64,000 nucleotides of DNA from Dipteris shenzhenensis. Its lineage: Eukaryota; Polypodiophyta; Polypodiopsida; Gleicheniales. Under the pieces are notes generated by a model that had not been told where the DNA came from, did no database searches, and worked only from the letters and a program-made list of their open reading frames with translations. The stretch is from NCBI GenBank assembly GCA_047967505.1, contig CM106539.1; one strand, written 5' to 3'. A program made the translations under genes and the position numbers. Shown in pieces: positions 25,101 through 37,554 of this stretch (its first letter is position 1; each line of letters begins with the position of its first letter).

Positions 25101-28100
25101 AATGAAGTGAGCTGTATGTCGCGGCTGCAAAGACCAGCTGTGGAGGCGCAGAAGCATCATAGCCACTAATCCCAAGAAACAAGTTGTGGGACTGTCTGAG
25201 CTGAAAAGAGCAGTTGCAGCAAGTTGATTTGACAATCACCAGCTGAGCTGATTTGAGCTAGTGCAATGGGTAGCAGATGCAGAGGGGGAGGCAAATTGAA
25301 TACAGAACAAGGTGCTCTAATACCACTATTGGATGGAGTGGAATGGAAGGAAACGTGGAATGCAATGGACCTGAGAAGCAAGGAGTGTACTTGCAAATGT
25401 ATAGAATGAAAGTACAAGTGAGTGGCCATTAAGGCCCAAGTACACCCTTGGACCAAGTATCCATAATAAATGTCCTAGGTCCCAAGTGAACCAATTGTCC
25501 TAACTGCCCTACCATACCAGGGCTAAAGTGGCAACAGAAACAAGCCCCAAGAGCTTGGTATCAAAGGGTTGATCACTTCTTCACCACTATTCGACTCACT
25601 CGGAGCCAATCTCTACACATGCGTACAAGATTATTTTGTCTTGCTTGTTCTATTATATGTCGATGACCTTTCGCTCTCTGGAAATCATCAAAAAATGATA
25701 GGATATTACACAGGTCATGCTTCAGAATTTATAGATCTTAGGGAGCTTCATTCCTTTCTCAGCATCGAGATTTGAAAGACAACAGATGAAATATTCCTGA
25801 GCCAGCACAAGTATTGTCTGGAGTTTCTCAAGAGATATTGGATGGCAGACAGCAATTCAACCATTACTCATATGGATCTAGGGGGAAAGCTTTCCAAAAT
25901 ACGACTTTCTCCCATGGTTGAATGGCACACTATATCAACACTTGGTGGGATGTCTTCTTTATCTCACTAGCACACGCCCAAACATATTGTTTGCAATCAA
26001 GGTGTTGAGCAGGTTCTCGCAATCACCAAACCAGACACATGGCCTGCAGGTTTGAGAGTCCTCTGATATTTGAAGGGAACTCAGGACTATGGTATCTTCT
26101 ACTCCCAAAGGGAAGAGCTGGAAGGATACGCCAGCTCAGATTGGGGAGGGGACGTTGCTACTCGACAGTCTACTACGGGATATTGCTTCTTGCTTGGCTT
26201 TCCTGGTCAAGTACGAAACAGTTCACGGTAGAACTCTTATCAACAGAAGCAGATTACAGAGCTGCGAGATTGGCATCATGCCAAGCTGTCTAGCTCAGAC
26301 AGTTGTTATCAGAAGTGGTACACACTGGATGATCCTGCAATAATCCAGTGTGACAGAGTGAGAGTTGCATCGCTATTTGCACCCAATCCAGTGTTCCATG
26401 ATTGTACAAAGCACATAGAGGTGGACTGTCATTTCATTGTAAGCTGATTGAAGATCACGTGGTGCAATTGCTCAGTGTTCGACAAAGGAGAATGTAGCTG
26501 ATCTCCTGACGAAGGCATTGTCTTGGGAGCAGCTTGAATATCTTCTTCAACATGTCAGTATAGGCCTACAGCCAAGCACTGAGAAAAGGCATTGAAAGAG
26601 GGCAGCACATGCCTATGAGCCCCTTTACGGGGACATTAGCCTGCCCAGGGTTTTGGTAATAGGTATTATTATGCACTAGATTTTGGGCAAGCACCAGGTA
26701 GGAAAGAATCCTTTTTTGAGTTAGGTATTGCAGGGCCTGAAGACCTCGCTGTCTGCAGCAGCTTTCTGCAGAGTTTCGCAGCCTTAGGGGCTGCTCTGGG
26801 CTGCCAGGAGCAGTCCCAGATCCCAGTGGGCAACAAACGCCCAGCAGTAAGGCCTTTTACAGGCCAGGTATGGGAGCAGCCAGATCACATGGACCTGATC
26901 TGTTCCAGTCGACCAGTCAACCAGGCTGGTCGGCTGACAGACTGGCAAAGTCGGCCAGTACAGTCCCCATAAATAAATCCTGCCACTTTCTTTCATTTGA
27001 ATTCACAGCCTCTCCTGCAAATTGTTTCCTGCATATCCTGCCTACCTAAGCCTCTCCTACAGGCTTGTGGAGCAAGTTTCTGGTGCAAGCACACATTCCT
27101 TCTGCCTGTTGGAACCCTACAGTGGATCCTTATTCACAGGTCGCTATTTTGGTGCTGCCATAAATCTACAGTGCTAGACACTGTTTATTCTGGGTTGTCT
27201 CAAGTTAAATCTGTATTTATGAGCTTAAAAGTGGGAACTGTTTACTGGGCAAGTCTTTCTTTCCTTATGGGATCAGCACCCTGGAAGTGTGACTTCATTT
27301 TGTGGTGTCCTCTGGCCGGTCTTTCCAATCTTCAAAATAAGGAAGTATAACTGATGGGAGGTGTCCACTTACTTCACAAGAAATATATGTATGTGCATTC
27401 AGCCAAATATGTGTGTCAAACTTACAAAGTAAAGCACATTGATTATCCACAGTAACCTCAACTGAATTATAAAAGGAATAGGAGACCAAGTTCAACCACA
27501 ACACCCTTTCAGCTTTAACTTCTGAAAATAGCTCAAAAGACATGGTAAAAGTTCCATTTCTTGCACATAATAATTACAAGTGACTTCAAAAGCAGGCAGC
27601 AGTTGTACCTTCCCGTTGGATCCCAATCCACATCAGTGGCCATAAAGTGGTCTGCAGTTGCCATAGTCTCAAGCTCATCCACGTTGTAGAATTCTAACTG
27701 GCCATTGTAAGCCTTTAATCCAGCAAGAACAATGAAACGTCCAATTGGAGACCAATAAAGAGCATTTGCCTGCTTGCCCTTTAATGTCATCAGCTTTGTC
27801 ACACGACCCACATTGTTTGGACTTCTCATTGAGTAGAAGGTGATATCAGGTCTAGGGCCATCTCCATGTATGATGGCAAATCTATGGCCTTTCGGCTCCC
27901 ATGCAAATGCCACAATCTTGTCGTTCTTATTTTCCAACTCTAGCACCTCAATGGGAATATCTCTCTCCTTGATCCGAAACAGTTCAAAGCCAGTATAAGT
28001 ACTCTTCTTTGTCTTCGTGTATCGATCTACCTTCACTGCAAGATAATCCCCACTGCTCTGCCAGTACATCTTGCAATCACTAACACTGAACAAATTCTTC

Positions 28101-30692
28101 TGCCTCAGCTCGTCCCTACTTGGTATCTGCACTAAACTTACCTGTCAAAATACACAAACTGTCAAGTCAAAAGCCCATTAGGTCCACAAAAGGCCGTCAA
28201 GCACCACATGGTATTCACAAGTGAGCTACATGTAGCATGAACACGGGAAATTAAATCAAAACCAATAACAAATGGAGCTGAGTGAGGAAAGGCAGTAATG
28301 TGACACACTTACCCTTGCAGGTTGATTTCCACCACCCCCCTCAGGAACAAATAAGGCCAAAAGAGAGTCAGTCGGAGACCAGCTGAAGTCAATGACATTA
28401 TCAACTTTCAGAGATTTCTTGTCAAGAAGCCCCATCGTTTCTGTCTCATAAATACTAATAGCATTCTTTCCGATCCGTGCAAAATACTTATCATCCCTGC
28501 CTCCAGCCCATCTGCATCATTCCCAGCTTTGTTAAAACCAAACTCCAACAATTACCTACTCTCTAGAAGATACTGCCTTTTAGAATTACCTGAAAACTGG
28601 CCAAGAGACACCCGCAACGCCTCCAGTTCCCCCAGTTGCAAAATCATCTGCACTTCCCTTGAATTCCCTTAGTATTTTCCCAGTCCTTACATCGAAGATA
28701 TTTAGAATCACTCTCTGCCAGTAAGAACAATAATTTACTAATAGATCAACAATTTCTATTGCCAATGTTGCCATAACTAATTCTTAAGCTTGAAACAGCA
28801 TGTATCGCCCAAATATGTATAAACCTGTGTATCCCGAGGATTGCTGGGCTCATGACTGCTGTATGTCACAAGATATTTCTCACCAGGAGAAAAATCAATT
28901 AGCTTGACCTACAAAATGAGAGAAAAGCATATACATCAGAGACAGTCAAAGGGGAAGAAACGCAAGTGGATTCACTGACAGCACACAATATTGGAAGTCA
29001 ATAGGATAAACGCTTCAAAAAATCAATCATACTGACAGACTACCTGAGGGTGAATAAAGCGAGTTATGCGGTTGAATGTTTGAGCACCTCCCCACGTAGC
29101 TGCTCCTTGCCTATGAATGGTGGCAAGGTATGTTCCAAGAGGAGACCACTGCACAAAGCTCTCTGTCCAAAACTGTTGCAAACAAACTATGGTGAGGTGG
29201 CAGTGAAGGAACACCTTCAAATCATAGAGCTGTAAAGTCCTATTCAGACCTTGACTTACTGAGCGGTGGTAGACCGGGTCTGGCTTTCCTTGCCTTGAAT
29301 CATTCCAATATACTTCTGTCTCTGATCCAAAGCGGACAACAAACTGGTCCCGACCTCGTTCATCTGTCAGCCAAGATAAAAAGTTCTCCTGGACATTCAC
29401 AACACAGCAATCAGGTTCCCAAAGTATGATTGCATAAGAGTATTAATACAAACAATATTGAAAAAAGAGTGTTTCATAGAAAAAACCCCTGCTGCGTATC
29501 TTTTTAAAAAGTTTGTCATACCCCTGGCGTGTACGCCTTTACTTCAGGTGGTGACCATTCGTCTGGCACCTTCATATACTTGTCAAAGTCATCGAACATA
29601 TTTACAGCAAAAACATGAGATTTGTCCAATTTGTAGCCATTAGTTTGTTCCCTTGCCGTTTGAGCCTCCTGCAGTCAAAACAGATCGTCTGAAATTGATA
29701 ACACGACAGGTGTGCACTCTATTTGGGCACAAGATTAAAAAAAGAAATGCCATCATCCCCCAAACACACTCGCTGGTCAGGTGGCCTCCATTGGACATGT
29801 TCCACCTAGGCAACAAGCGCATGCATGGACACGCAGGAGCAAGTAGAATTGTGCGGATAAAACTCAAATGCAATTTCAGCCTATACAGGAGATGATAAAA
29901 CAATACATTCACTCTGCAAAAACATAACAACAATGACAGACTTTCATGTGGGCGATTAAAGCTCAATCACACAGGTACAGCGTTATACCTGAGGAGTCGT
30001 ATACTCTATAAATGCATAACCTTTGGTTTTTCCAGTTTCCTCGTCCTTGGGCATCCAAAGTCCGTGATCCCTGATAGTTCCAATCTGACCAAAGATTTTT
30101 CGGACAACGCCCTCAAGTTTATCGTACTTCTCTGGAGCCACCACCGGTAAATTGTCCACTACAACAACGTTCCCAAACCCAGACTCAAATTCGTATGCCT
30201 CCTCTTCCTCTTCTTCCTCATCACTGCACCGCCCGCACAAGAACGGAGAAAGGATGTTTTATTGAGACTCAAAGGCCGACACAGACAAAATTTTGATCAT
30301 CAAAAAACGGGCAACTCAGTTTGTATAGAGACGAAATTTGTACACCTACTTTACAAAAGAGTAATTAGCAACAGCATCTTCCGAAACCCTCGCAAAGGAG
30401 AGTACCATCTACCATAACATCGCAAAATCACATATACACGCAAATTAAGACAGAAATCGCTTCGCTGGCGGTGAAAAGAGGCAAAAAAAAGGAAGGAAGA
30501 AAAGGAGATGTGAGGGGTGAGAGGCAGCGAGGGCAAAGGAAAGAACCTTCTGATACCGAAATCTTCGCCAGGGGGAAGGAGGATATCATCGAGGTTGATT
30601 TGAGAAAAGTCGATGTTAAGCTGGATGCGATCTTCGGGAGGGTCAGAAGCAAGGCGATGAGGGGGGAGAGGCTGATCTGCAAGTTCCGCCAT
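22124..30692 (-). CDS. EIF3B: Eukaryotic translation initiation factor 3 subunit B, 11 exons, intact
   Basis: eIF3b is a scaffold subunit of the eIF3 complex on the 40S ribosome, in the cytoplasm. Coding exons by canonical junctions are 30692-30547, 30223-29989, 29668-29522, 29388-29260, 29172-29044, 28908-28825, 28714-28590, 28511-28313, 28141-27609, 22734-22626 and 22471-22124. They join in frame to 2184 nt, or 727 residues, close to the usual plant length of about 710-720. Residues 49-58 are acidic. An RRM follows at about 62-150, with VVVVDNL as RNP2 and KGYAFIEY as RNP1. A WD40-type beta-propeller follows, with repeats such as VQWSPLGTYLAT, FSPGEKYLVT, FSWSPTDSLLA and VDWDPTGRF. The conserved C-terminal FLWRPRPPSLL segment precedes an acidic tail. 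The start is the ATG giving MAELADQPLPP. All donors are GT and all acceptors AG. Intron 9 is unusually long. No lesion was found. Confidence 0.97.
22912..23077. repeat. Tandem duplication, 83-bp unit
   Basis: Two almost identical copies (22912-22994 and 22995-23077) lie close to the acceptor of eIF3b intron 9. Confidence 0.9.
23115..23335. repeat. Diverged tandem pair, about 117-bp unit
   Basis: Two diverged copies begin 'accaacccccatgcaag' (near 23118) and 'accaacccccttgcag' (near 23236), each followed by 'gcaatgcc' and 'cttgt'. They lie within eIF3b intron 9. Confidence 0.6.
24440..24650 (-). mobile_element. Ty3/gypsy reverse transcriptase fragment
   Basis: The minus-strand translation contains KCTFVGEEIEYLGHIV, the conserved end of the gypsy RT palm/thumb region. 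No long frame remains. A TGGTATTAGAGC primer-site-like sequence at about 25317-25328 on the same strand could be the start of the same decayed element. Confidence 0.7.
25545..26596 (+). mobile_element. Ty1/copia fragment: end of reverse transcriptase and RNase H
   Basis: Plus-strand frames, with frameshifts and stops, contain the RT active site LLYVDDLSLSG near 25650, a QSTTGYC-type RNase H segment near 26165-26190, LLSTEADYRAA near 26230-26265, a region ending TKHIEVDCHFI (about 26400-26440), and NVADLLTKALSWEQLE to a stop at 26596. These are the last domains of a copia polyprotein. The 5' part of the element is missing. It is antisense to eIF3b inside intron 9. Confidence 0.9.
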
Positions 30693-31657
30693 AGCTACGA
30701 GCTTGAAACACACAAAGCATCAACAACAACAAGTAAGGCAAAAAGGCATTAGGGTGAGCAAGTTTGGACAACTCAACCCATCGTGTTTTAACCTTGCTAG
30801 AGTTGAGCACGGTCAGGTGACTCAAGGTTTTCCTTGTCACCTGTTGGATATTGGCACCAAACGTAGTTATTAGCAGGGGTCGCCATCTATAGTCGGTGCT
30901 CTCCTCTCATCACCATCATCGGCCCGATTTATGTTTCCTCGACCCCATGGCAGGCCCGAATTTTACCGGCCCCATAGGAGTCACCAGCTCGTGGCTTTCA
31001 TGAGAGCCTATTTTTGGCTCGAAACCTTCAGAGTCGGAGTTTTTGGGTGCCAATAGCGGGTGCCCCTAGTCGTCACCCCCGGACTGGGTGGCATTCTCTC
31101 ACTCGTTGTCTCAAAGGGGGTTGGACATTTCATCCATGGCAACTCGCAAAACGATAAGGATCATCAAACGTGTGTCATCTACTATTGCATGGGGACTAGC
31201 TCTTAGGCTCCCAGATTTATGCCTTTGTAACAACCATGGTAGGAAGGCTTTAAAGTCAAGAATGGAAACAGGAATGGGAGTTTTTTTTGTCGCCCATTTT
31301 GAATACATTTTTGTGCTCTATTCTATGTTCTATCTCTCATGTTTTCTTGAGTTATAATGTCTTTTGGTGGAGACACATGGAAGTCAATCCAAATTAGCAA
31401 ACAGAGAATTCGTCTCCCCAGATCACTCCAATAATCCAACCCTCCCCATATCACTCCTATATTCCAGCCGCCTTACTCTTAAAACTAAATTTATGGGTTG
31501 TAAATCTTACTACTCATTTTTCATCACGCCAATTTAGTAGCATTGGACAGGACCAAAAGGTCCGTCCAAAACCATTTATCAATTCTAAATATGATACATT
31601 TATTTATGGCTCAACCATTTTTTGAGTTTGACTATATCAGAGTAGCAAGACATGAGT

Positions 31658-31660
<3 letters not shown>
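30693..31660. other. eIF3b upstream region; no further gene
   Basis: This stretch must hold the eIF3b promoter and 5' leader on the minus strand. I see no clear TATA box. No coding domain was recognised. Confidence 0.4.
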
Positions 31661-31703
<43 letters not shown>

Positions 31704-31773
31704 CCCCCTTTAACCTACCCCCACACACAAATAAACACATAATTATTTTGAAATACATACATTAATTTGATCC

Positions 31774-31814
<41 letters not shown>

Positions 31815-31895
31815 CTCACCCATAAACAAACATAGTAGTCATTTGAACTATCCCTCGGAACTCTCTATCTATCTCTCTATCTTTTTCTCTATCCG

Positions 31896-31931
<36 letters not shown>

Positions 31932-32199
31932 TCTCACCCATAAACAAACATAGTAGTCATTTAAACTATCCCTCATAATTCTCTATCTATCTCTCTATCT
32001 TTTTCTCTCTCCCCCCCTCTCTCTCTCTCTCTCTTTCTCTCTTCCCCCCCCTTTAACCCACCCCCACACACAAATAAACACATAATTATTTTGAAATACA
32101 TACATTAATTTGATCTCTCTCTCTCTCTCTCTCTCTCCCTTTAACCTGCCCCCACACACAAATAAACACATAAATATTTTGAAATGCATACATTAATTT

Positions 32200-32270
<71 letters not shown>

Positions 32271-32427
32271 CCTTCAAGCCACCCCTTTGGTTTTGCCCCC
32301 CTACATAGTTGAGGATATGCTCTCTCTCCCTTTGGTTTTGCCCCCCTACCTCCTCACAAAGTTAGACAAAATATTATCAAGATCATATCTCTTCCCCTTT
32401 CTCTCTCAAAATTCATTGATCAATTTA

Positions 32428-32484
<57 letters not shown>

Positions 32485-32485
32485 C
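31661..32485. repeat. Compound satellite: (CT)n blocks alternating with two conserved spacers
   Basis: Long (CT)n runs alternate with two repeated spacers. One contains 'cacacacaaataaacacata' and occurs near 31722, 32066 and 32154. The other contains 'cataaacaaacatagtagtc' and occurs near 31821 and 31940. The CT blocks end at 31701, 31813, 32273 and 32482 among others. Frames rich in Arg-Glu or Ser-Leu here are artefacts. Confidence 0.9.
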
Positions 32486-33122
32486 CCCTATACTAGAGAA
32501 GAAATATATGTGAAAAAATAGTCTTATGGCTATAAATATCATCTACCTTAAACTCTCCCTCCTCCCCACCTTTTGCAATGAACATGTTGTGGGACGAAAA
32601 CGCATCTAGTTAATAAAGAGACAACTTTGAAAGTGAGATCACTTCATTACCTTAAAAGCATATGTTCTTTCTTATAAAGTTGATTCATTATACTCCAATA
32701 ACGTAGAGAAAGAGGCAAAATTGATAGAAGACCCATTTTCTTACTCCTTCCAAGTAGAGTCAGGTCTCACCTTTGGTTTCTAAGAGAGAGAATAGCAACC
32801 AGAGAATGAATGGAAGTGATAATGGAATAAGAGAGATGAGGAACAAACAAATCTTGGGGAAAAGTTTTCGTTGAGAGATTTTTGAAGGTGTTAGAAAAAT
32901 ATAAAAAGAAGGAAGATGACTAATCAAGAGTGGAATAAAAATAGTTTAAAACAAGCTACTCAAAGATGGCAGGAATGCATTTTTAAAGTGCATAAAAGAG
33001 GTGAAACGTCTTGGAAGAGAGACAAAAGTAAGAGACTTGGTTTGGAAGTCAAAGTTTTGGGCCACCAGTCGTGGGGATCTTGAAGGAATGCCGATGGAGC
33101 CTCCACTCCAAGCTACTCCTTT
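32486..33122. other. No gene recognised
   Basis: AT-rich flank of the 33.1-44.4 kb gypsy insertion. Confidence 0.4.
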
Positions 33123-33368
33123 TGAGAGCAATGCAAAGCACGAGCCATCCGCATGTCGCTCAAGCGGCTCCCGGATTGTTGCAATGTGTTTCCATGAGAG
33201 AAAGGGGGAAGGGGGAAGAAGGGAGAGGAGAGGGAGAAGGGAAGAAGAGAGGGTAGAAATGGGACAATCCGGGCATTAGGAGGTGCTCCTCCTCGAGTCC
33301 CAAATAGCACTTGTGTTAACCTCACCCATCCGAGTCCTAGGCCATTTAAGGCTCAAAACCTAGAGTGG

Positions 33369-34090
33369 TGTTACGCAAATTATATTTATGGTATATCTTA
33401 CTTTGGACATTATTATTTTAGTCAAGTGTGACTATGGCAAAGTACTCCATAGGAGCACACCGGACGCGATGGGAGTCTTAGTGGATACTTTGTGTGGTTA
33501 GTTGGGGACGCCTGACTAGCTTGTGTTTTGCCATGCTAGATGGTCAGTATTGTAGGTGATTCCATGTTAATACTGATGTTGCTAGTGTTATTGGTGTTGT
33601 GCTTGATTATTGTACTTTGAGCGTGGTTATGTTGGGATCGGTTGATTCGGTGATTCGTTTAATCGCTCGTTAATAACTAATGTAATTGGCAGCTTGAGTA
33701 CAAGTGATGAAACTCACAGCGAGGATTGGAGTCAATGCAAGGGTACTGATCGAGTTGTCGCACAGTGCATCTTTTATGGCCCTGGGCCAATTTTGTATTT
33801 AATAAATATTGCAAGTTTGAGCAATATATTTTGGAGAGGACATAATTCAATTTTGGGCCCAAAAATTATATGTAAATCAAACCCCTTTATTTTGGAAGAG
33901 AGGGATAATTTTAGCTCCTTGTGCTTTTATGAAATATAATAAATACTCTAGATGAGGAAGCGTGAGCCACTCATCTAAGGGGGGGAGATTGTACCTAGTC
34001 TGCCGTCGCTTTCGTGGTGTGATTTGTGTTCTTCTTCTCCAATTGATTAAGTGGTGAATTTTGTGTGGAAGAGTTGACTTTTTGGTTTCA
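33369..34090 (+). repeat. 5' LTR of nested chromovirus
   Basis: 722 bp, TG...CA ends. It is followed one base later by the primer-binding site TGGTATTAGAGC. Confidence 0.95.
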
Positions 34091-34899
34091 GTGGTATTAG
34101 AGCTTTGGTCATGCTCTTGTGGAAGAGGAAAAGAAATTGAGTTGAAATCCCTCAGGAGAAGAAGCTATTCGGAAGGTATTTGTGGTCTACCTTGGTTCAA
34201 AGGACATCAAGAAGGTTTTCAAAGAAGTCCTATGAGAGTGCTCGCCTTTCGAGCAATAGCCCACAGGGGCCAAGGCCACATCACCACTGCGACAGTCTGT
34301 AGAGCAATGCGTGCAATTCACCCTTCAAGACCTGGTTCTTGGCCCATGCGCCAAGAAGTCCCCGTCAATATCCAGTCGGCCTTTAATTATCTCCTCAGGC
34401 GTAGCTTCCGTGGCACCAATCCCCACAATTTGTTTGTAGAGCCCTCGTCTCATCGCACGTAGTACTCTGCTTCTCCTAGCTCTTCAGCTGTCACATGCAG
34501 ACTCAAGAATCGGTCCACCTCATGCCCGTAGCCCACCTTCACCATCGTGCACTATGCAATGCCTTTCTCCTCAATTTGTCTGCGCACTCAGTACAACTTG
34601 CAACAGGTAGCCATCGCGTGCACAGACTCCAAAGTACAAAGGACTCTAGTGTTTAGGGACTTGCCCCATCGAAGCAACCCAACTGTTTTTATTACTCTGA
34701 AGCCATCGATTCTCGTGCGCGAACTACTATAGCCTACCATCATACTCTCTGCATCTCAACCATGTTGCGCCATCAATGATGCATGTCAACGAGTGATGCT
34801 ACCCGTGCTCGACAACTGTGACCCATCAGCAATTTTGCCCTTTTGATTTTTATATTCAAAACTCTGCTTGACTACTCCAAGCCTTGGGTTTTATAGAGT

Positions 34900-36110
34900 C
34901 AACCAGCTAGAGCAAAAGGATTCAAAATCAAGTGGAGGAACTAATAGAGAGAGGATTGATAAGACCCAGTAGTCCTCCTTATGGAGCACCTGTCTTATTA
35001 GTCCAAAAGAAGAACGGAACCTATCGAATGTGCATAGACTATGAAGCACTAAACAAAATCATAGTGAAGAACAAATCCCCAATCCCTAGGATTGATGATC
35101 TTTTAGACAAATTGAAAGGGGCCAAAGTCTTCAGTAAGATTGATCTCCGGCTATCATCAAGTTCGTATGGTAGAAGTGGATATATACAAGACTGCTTTTA
35201 GAACTCAAACGGGACATTATGAATTCCTAGTTATGCCTTTTGGGCTAACTAGTGCTCCAGCTACTTTAAGTAGAATGATGAATTGAATCTTTCTTAAACA
35301 CCAAGATTGTGTGGTAGTATTCTTTGATGATATTTTGGTGTTTAGCAAAGACATTGATGAGCATAAGGAACATCTAAAGCTAGTCTTTTCACTCTTGAAA
35401 GAAAATCAATTGTTCATAAATTCTGAAAAGAGTAGTTTCTTTCAAGATCAAATAGAGAATTTGGGTCACATAGTATCCGTCGATGGGATTCGAGTAGATC
35501 CACAAAAGATTGAATGCATAGTCACATGGCCTAAATCCTGAGATATACACATGAATTAAGATAATTCTTGGGATTGTGTAGCTTTTATAGGAAGTTTGTC
35601 AAAAGGATTTCACATTCATTGTACATCCATTGATAAACCTTCGTAGAAAAGCTAAGCATTTCTTATGGACTGAGCGTCAAGATAAATCTTTTGCAGCTTT
35701 GAAAGAAGCTCTCATGCAAGCTCTTGTGTTGCAACTACCAGATTTCTCTATACCATTCTTTGTAGTTGTAACCAATGCTAGTGGATATGGAATTGGAGCC
35801 GTGCTTATGCAAAATGGACATCCTATAGCCTATGAGAGCCAAAAATTAAAACCATATGATAAAGAATTAGCCACTGTTGTGAATGCCTTACGAATGGGTA
35901 AACATTATTTGATGGGAGTTGAGTTTCTTATCAAAACCAATCAGTAAAGTATCAAGCATTTGTTGACTCAGCCACTAATATCTGATAGGCACATCAAGTG
36001 GGCATCATTTATACAGTTTTTTAGCCCACGATTCAGTATCAGCCTAGATAAGAAAATATAGTTGCTGATGCTCTTAGCAGAAAGCCAAGTATTAATCACA
36101 TCACTGTTGT
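34900..36110 (+). pseudogene. Chromovirus reverse transcriptase and RNase H, frameshifted
   Basis: RT begins with [20 protein letters not shown] and [20 protein letters not shown]. It shifts frame near 35150 and continues with [18 protein letters not shown] and the active-site strand VVFFDDILVFS (FxDD variant), then ENLGHIVSVDGI. RNase H (35630-35947) starts at about AALKEALMQALVLQLPDF and includes NASGYGIGAVLMQNG; it continues to about 36100 with frame breaks. Stops at 35541 and elsewhere prevent a full protein. Confidence 0.9.
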
Positions 36111-36399
36111 AGAGACCCAACCTTTTGAAGATATGAAGAATTCTTATCAAGAGGATCCAGACTTTTCTGATATATGGAACAAATTAGAGAATAATAATTG
36201 GAATCCTATGTTGGACTATTCATGCAATGATGGATACCTCTTTTATCATGCAATAATAATAATAATAGGAATCGTATGTTGGACTATTCATGCAATGATG
36301 GATGCCTCTTTATCTTCTAACAAGTGACTGCCACTTTACAAGTGATAGCGAGAAAATTTCACTAGCCTGTGGCTAAGTTTGTAGCCGAATGCATCACTT

Positions 36400-37530
36400 G
36401 TTAGAAGATAAAGAGTTATAAAGGAAAGACTCCTGGATTTCTAATGCCTTTGCCTATTCCTACGCAACCCTGGGAACAAATATCCATGGATTTCATAACA
36501 AGATTAATACTACAGCAAATCAAAATGATATGATATGGATGATAGTAGATCGCTTTAGTAAGCAAGCTTATTTCATCCCATGCAAGAAGACTTTAATAGC
36601 TCAGCAAGCTGCACATATATTCATCAAGCATATCTTTGTTCATCATGGCTTGCCAAAGATCATAGTGTCTGATCAAGATTCAAAATTTGTAGTAATTTTT
36701 GGACTGCATTATTTCATAATCTAGGCACTAAGTTAGATTTCTCATCAGCTTTTCATCTAGAATCAAATGGACAAAGTGAAGTCACAAATAGTACTATTCT
36801 GGACATTTTAAACGATTACCAAAGACTTGGGACAAATATCTTCACCTCTTACAATTTGCTTATAATAATACTCCTCATTTCGCATTGGAAGAGCACCCTT
36901 TTTTAGATCATCTATGGGAAAGTTTTACCTATTCCTATCACACAATTGACCCATAGAGTGGAGGCAGCATATGCATTTACCCATGACTATCAAAATATTC
37001 TCAAAGAGATTCGAGAAGCCATTGCAATTGCTCAAGAGAAGTACACAAAACAAGCTAATAAGAAACATAAACACATATTTTTTAAAGAAGGTGATTATGT
37101 ACTTCTACAGATTGAGAAAAGAAGATTGAAGAGAGTTGAGAAATAGCGAGTAATCAAGATGTCCCCACATTTTTATGGACCTTTCAAGGTGATTCGAAAA
37201 ATCAATGACCTAGCTGATAGGCTTGAATTACTTGATAATTGGAAAATTCATAATGCTTTTCATATCAACATCTTAAAGCCCTTCAAAGGACCTTTACCTA
37301 TACATCTTGTTTATGAAGAGGCTCCATTGATTGTTGATGAAGAAGAAATACTCGAACCTTAATGCATTATTGATCATCAACAAACCTCGACCTGAAAAGG
37401 AAATGGCTATACTAAATATTTGCTCAAATTTAAGAATCATCCGAGAGATGATGCTCAGTGGATGCCTGAGCGGTTCTTTCAAACTTTTCTAGACCTCATC
37501 AATTCCTATAATCAAACATGCAACGGAGGT
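36400..37530 (+). pseudogene. Chromovirus integrase and chromodomain, fragmented
   Basis: Integrase pieces include MIWMIVDRFSKQAYFIPCKK (first Asp), KIIVSDQDSKF (second Asp) and SNGQSEVTNST (Glu). The C-terminal module MSPHFYGPFKVIRKI and NAFHINILKPFKGP follow. After a stop at 37362, another frame gives FKNHPRDDAQWMPE, the end of a chromodomain. At least four frame breaks are present. Confidence 0.9.
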
Positions 37531-37554
37531 CAGTTGCAATCCAAGCAAGAGGGA

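Larger units (their letters stand above)
22735..27608 (-). other. eIF3b intron 9, about 4.9 kb, with nested transposon debris
   Basis: The donor GTACAACT follows exon 9 and a TGCAG acceptor precedes exon 10, restoring an AGA codon across the junction. The other ten introns are mostly 100-600 bp. The extra length is explained by a copia fragment on the plus strand, a gypsy RT fragment and a primer-site-like sequence on the minus strand, and tandem repeats near the 3' end. Confidence 0.9.

Noticed and set aside
25036-25456. Minus-strand frame of 96 codons near the primer-site-like sequence
   Set aside because: It is histidine/serine-rich without domain similarity and lies over probable LTR debris.
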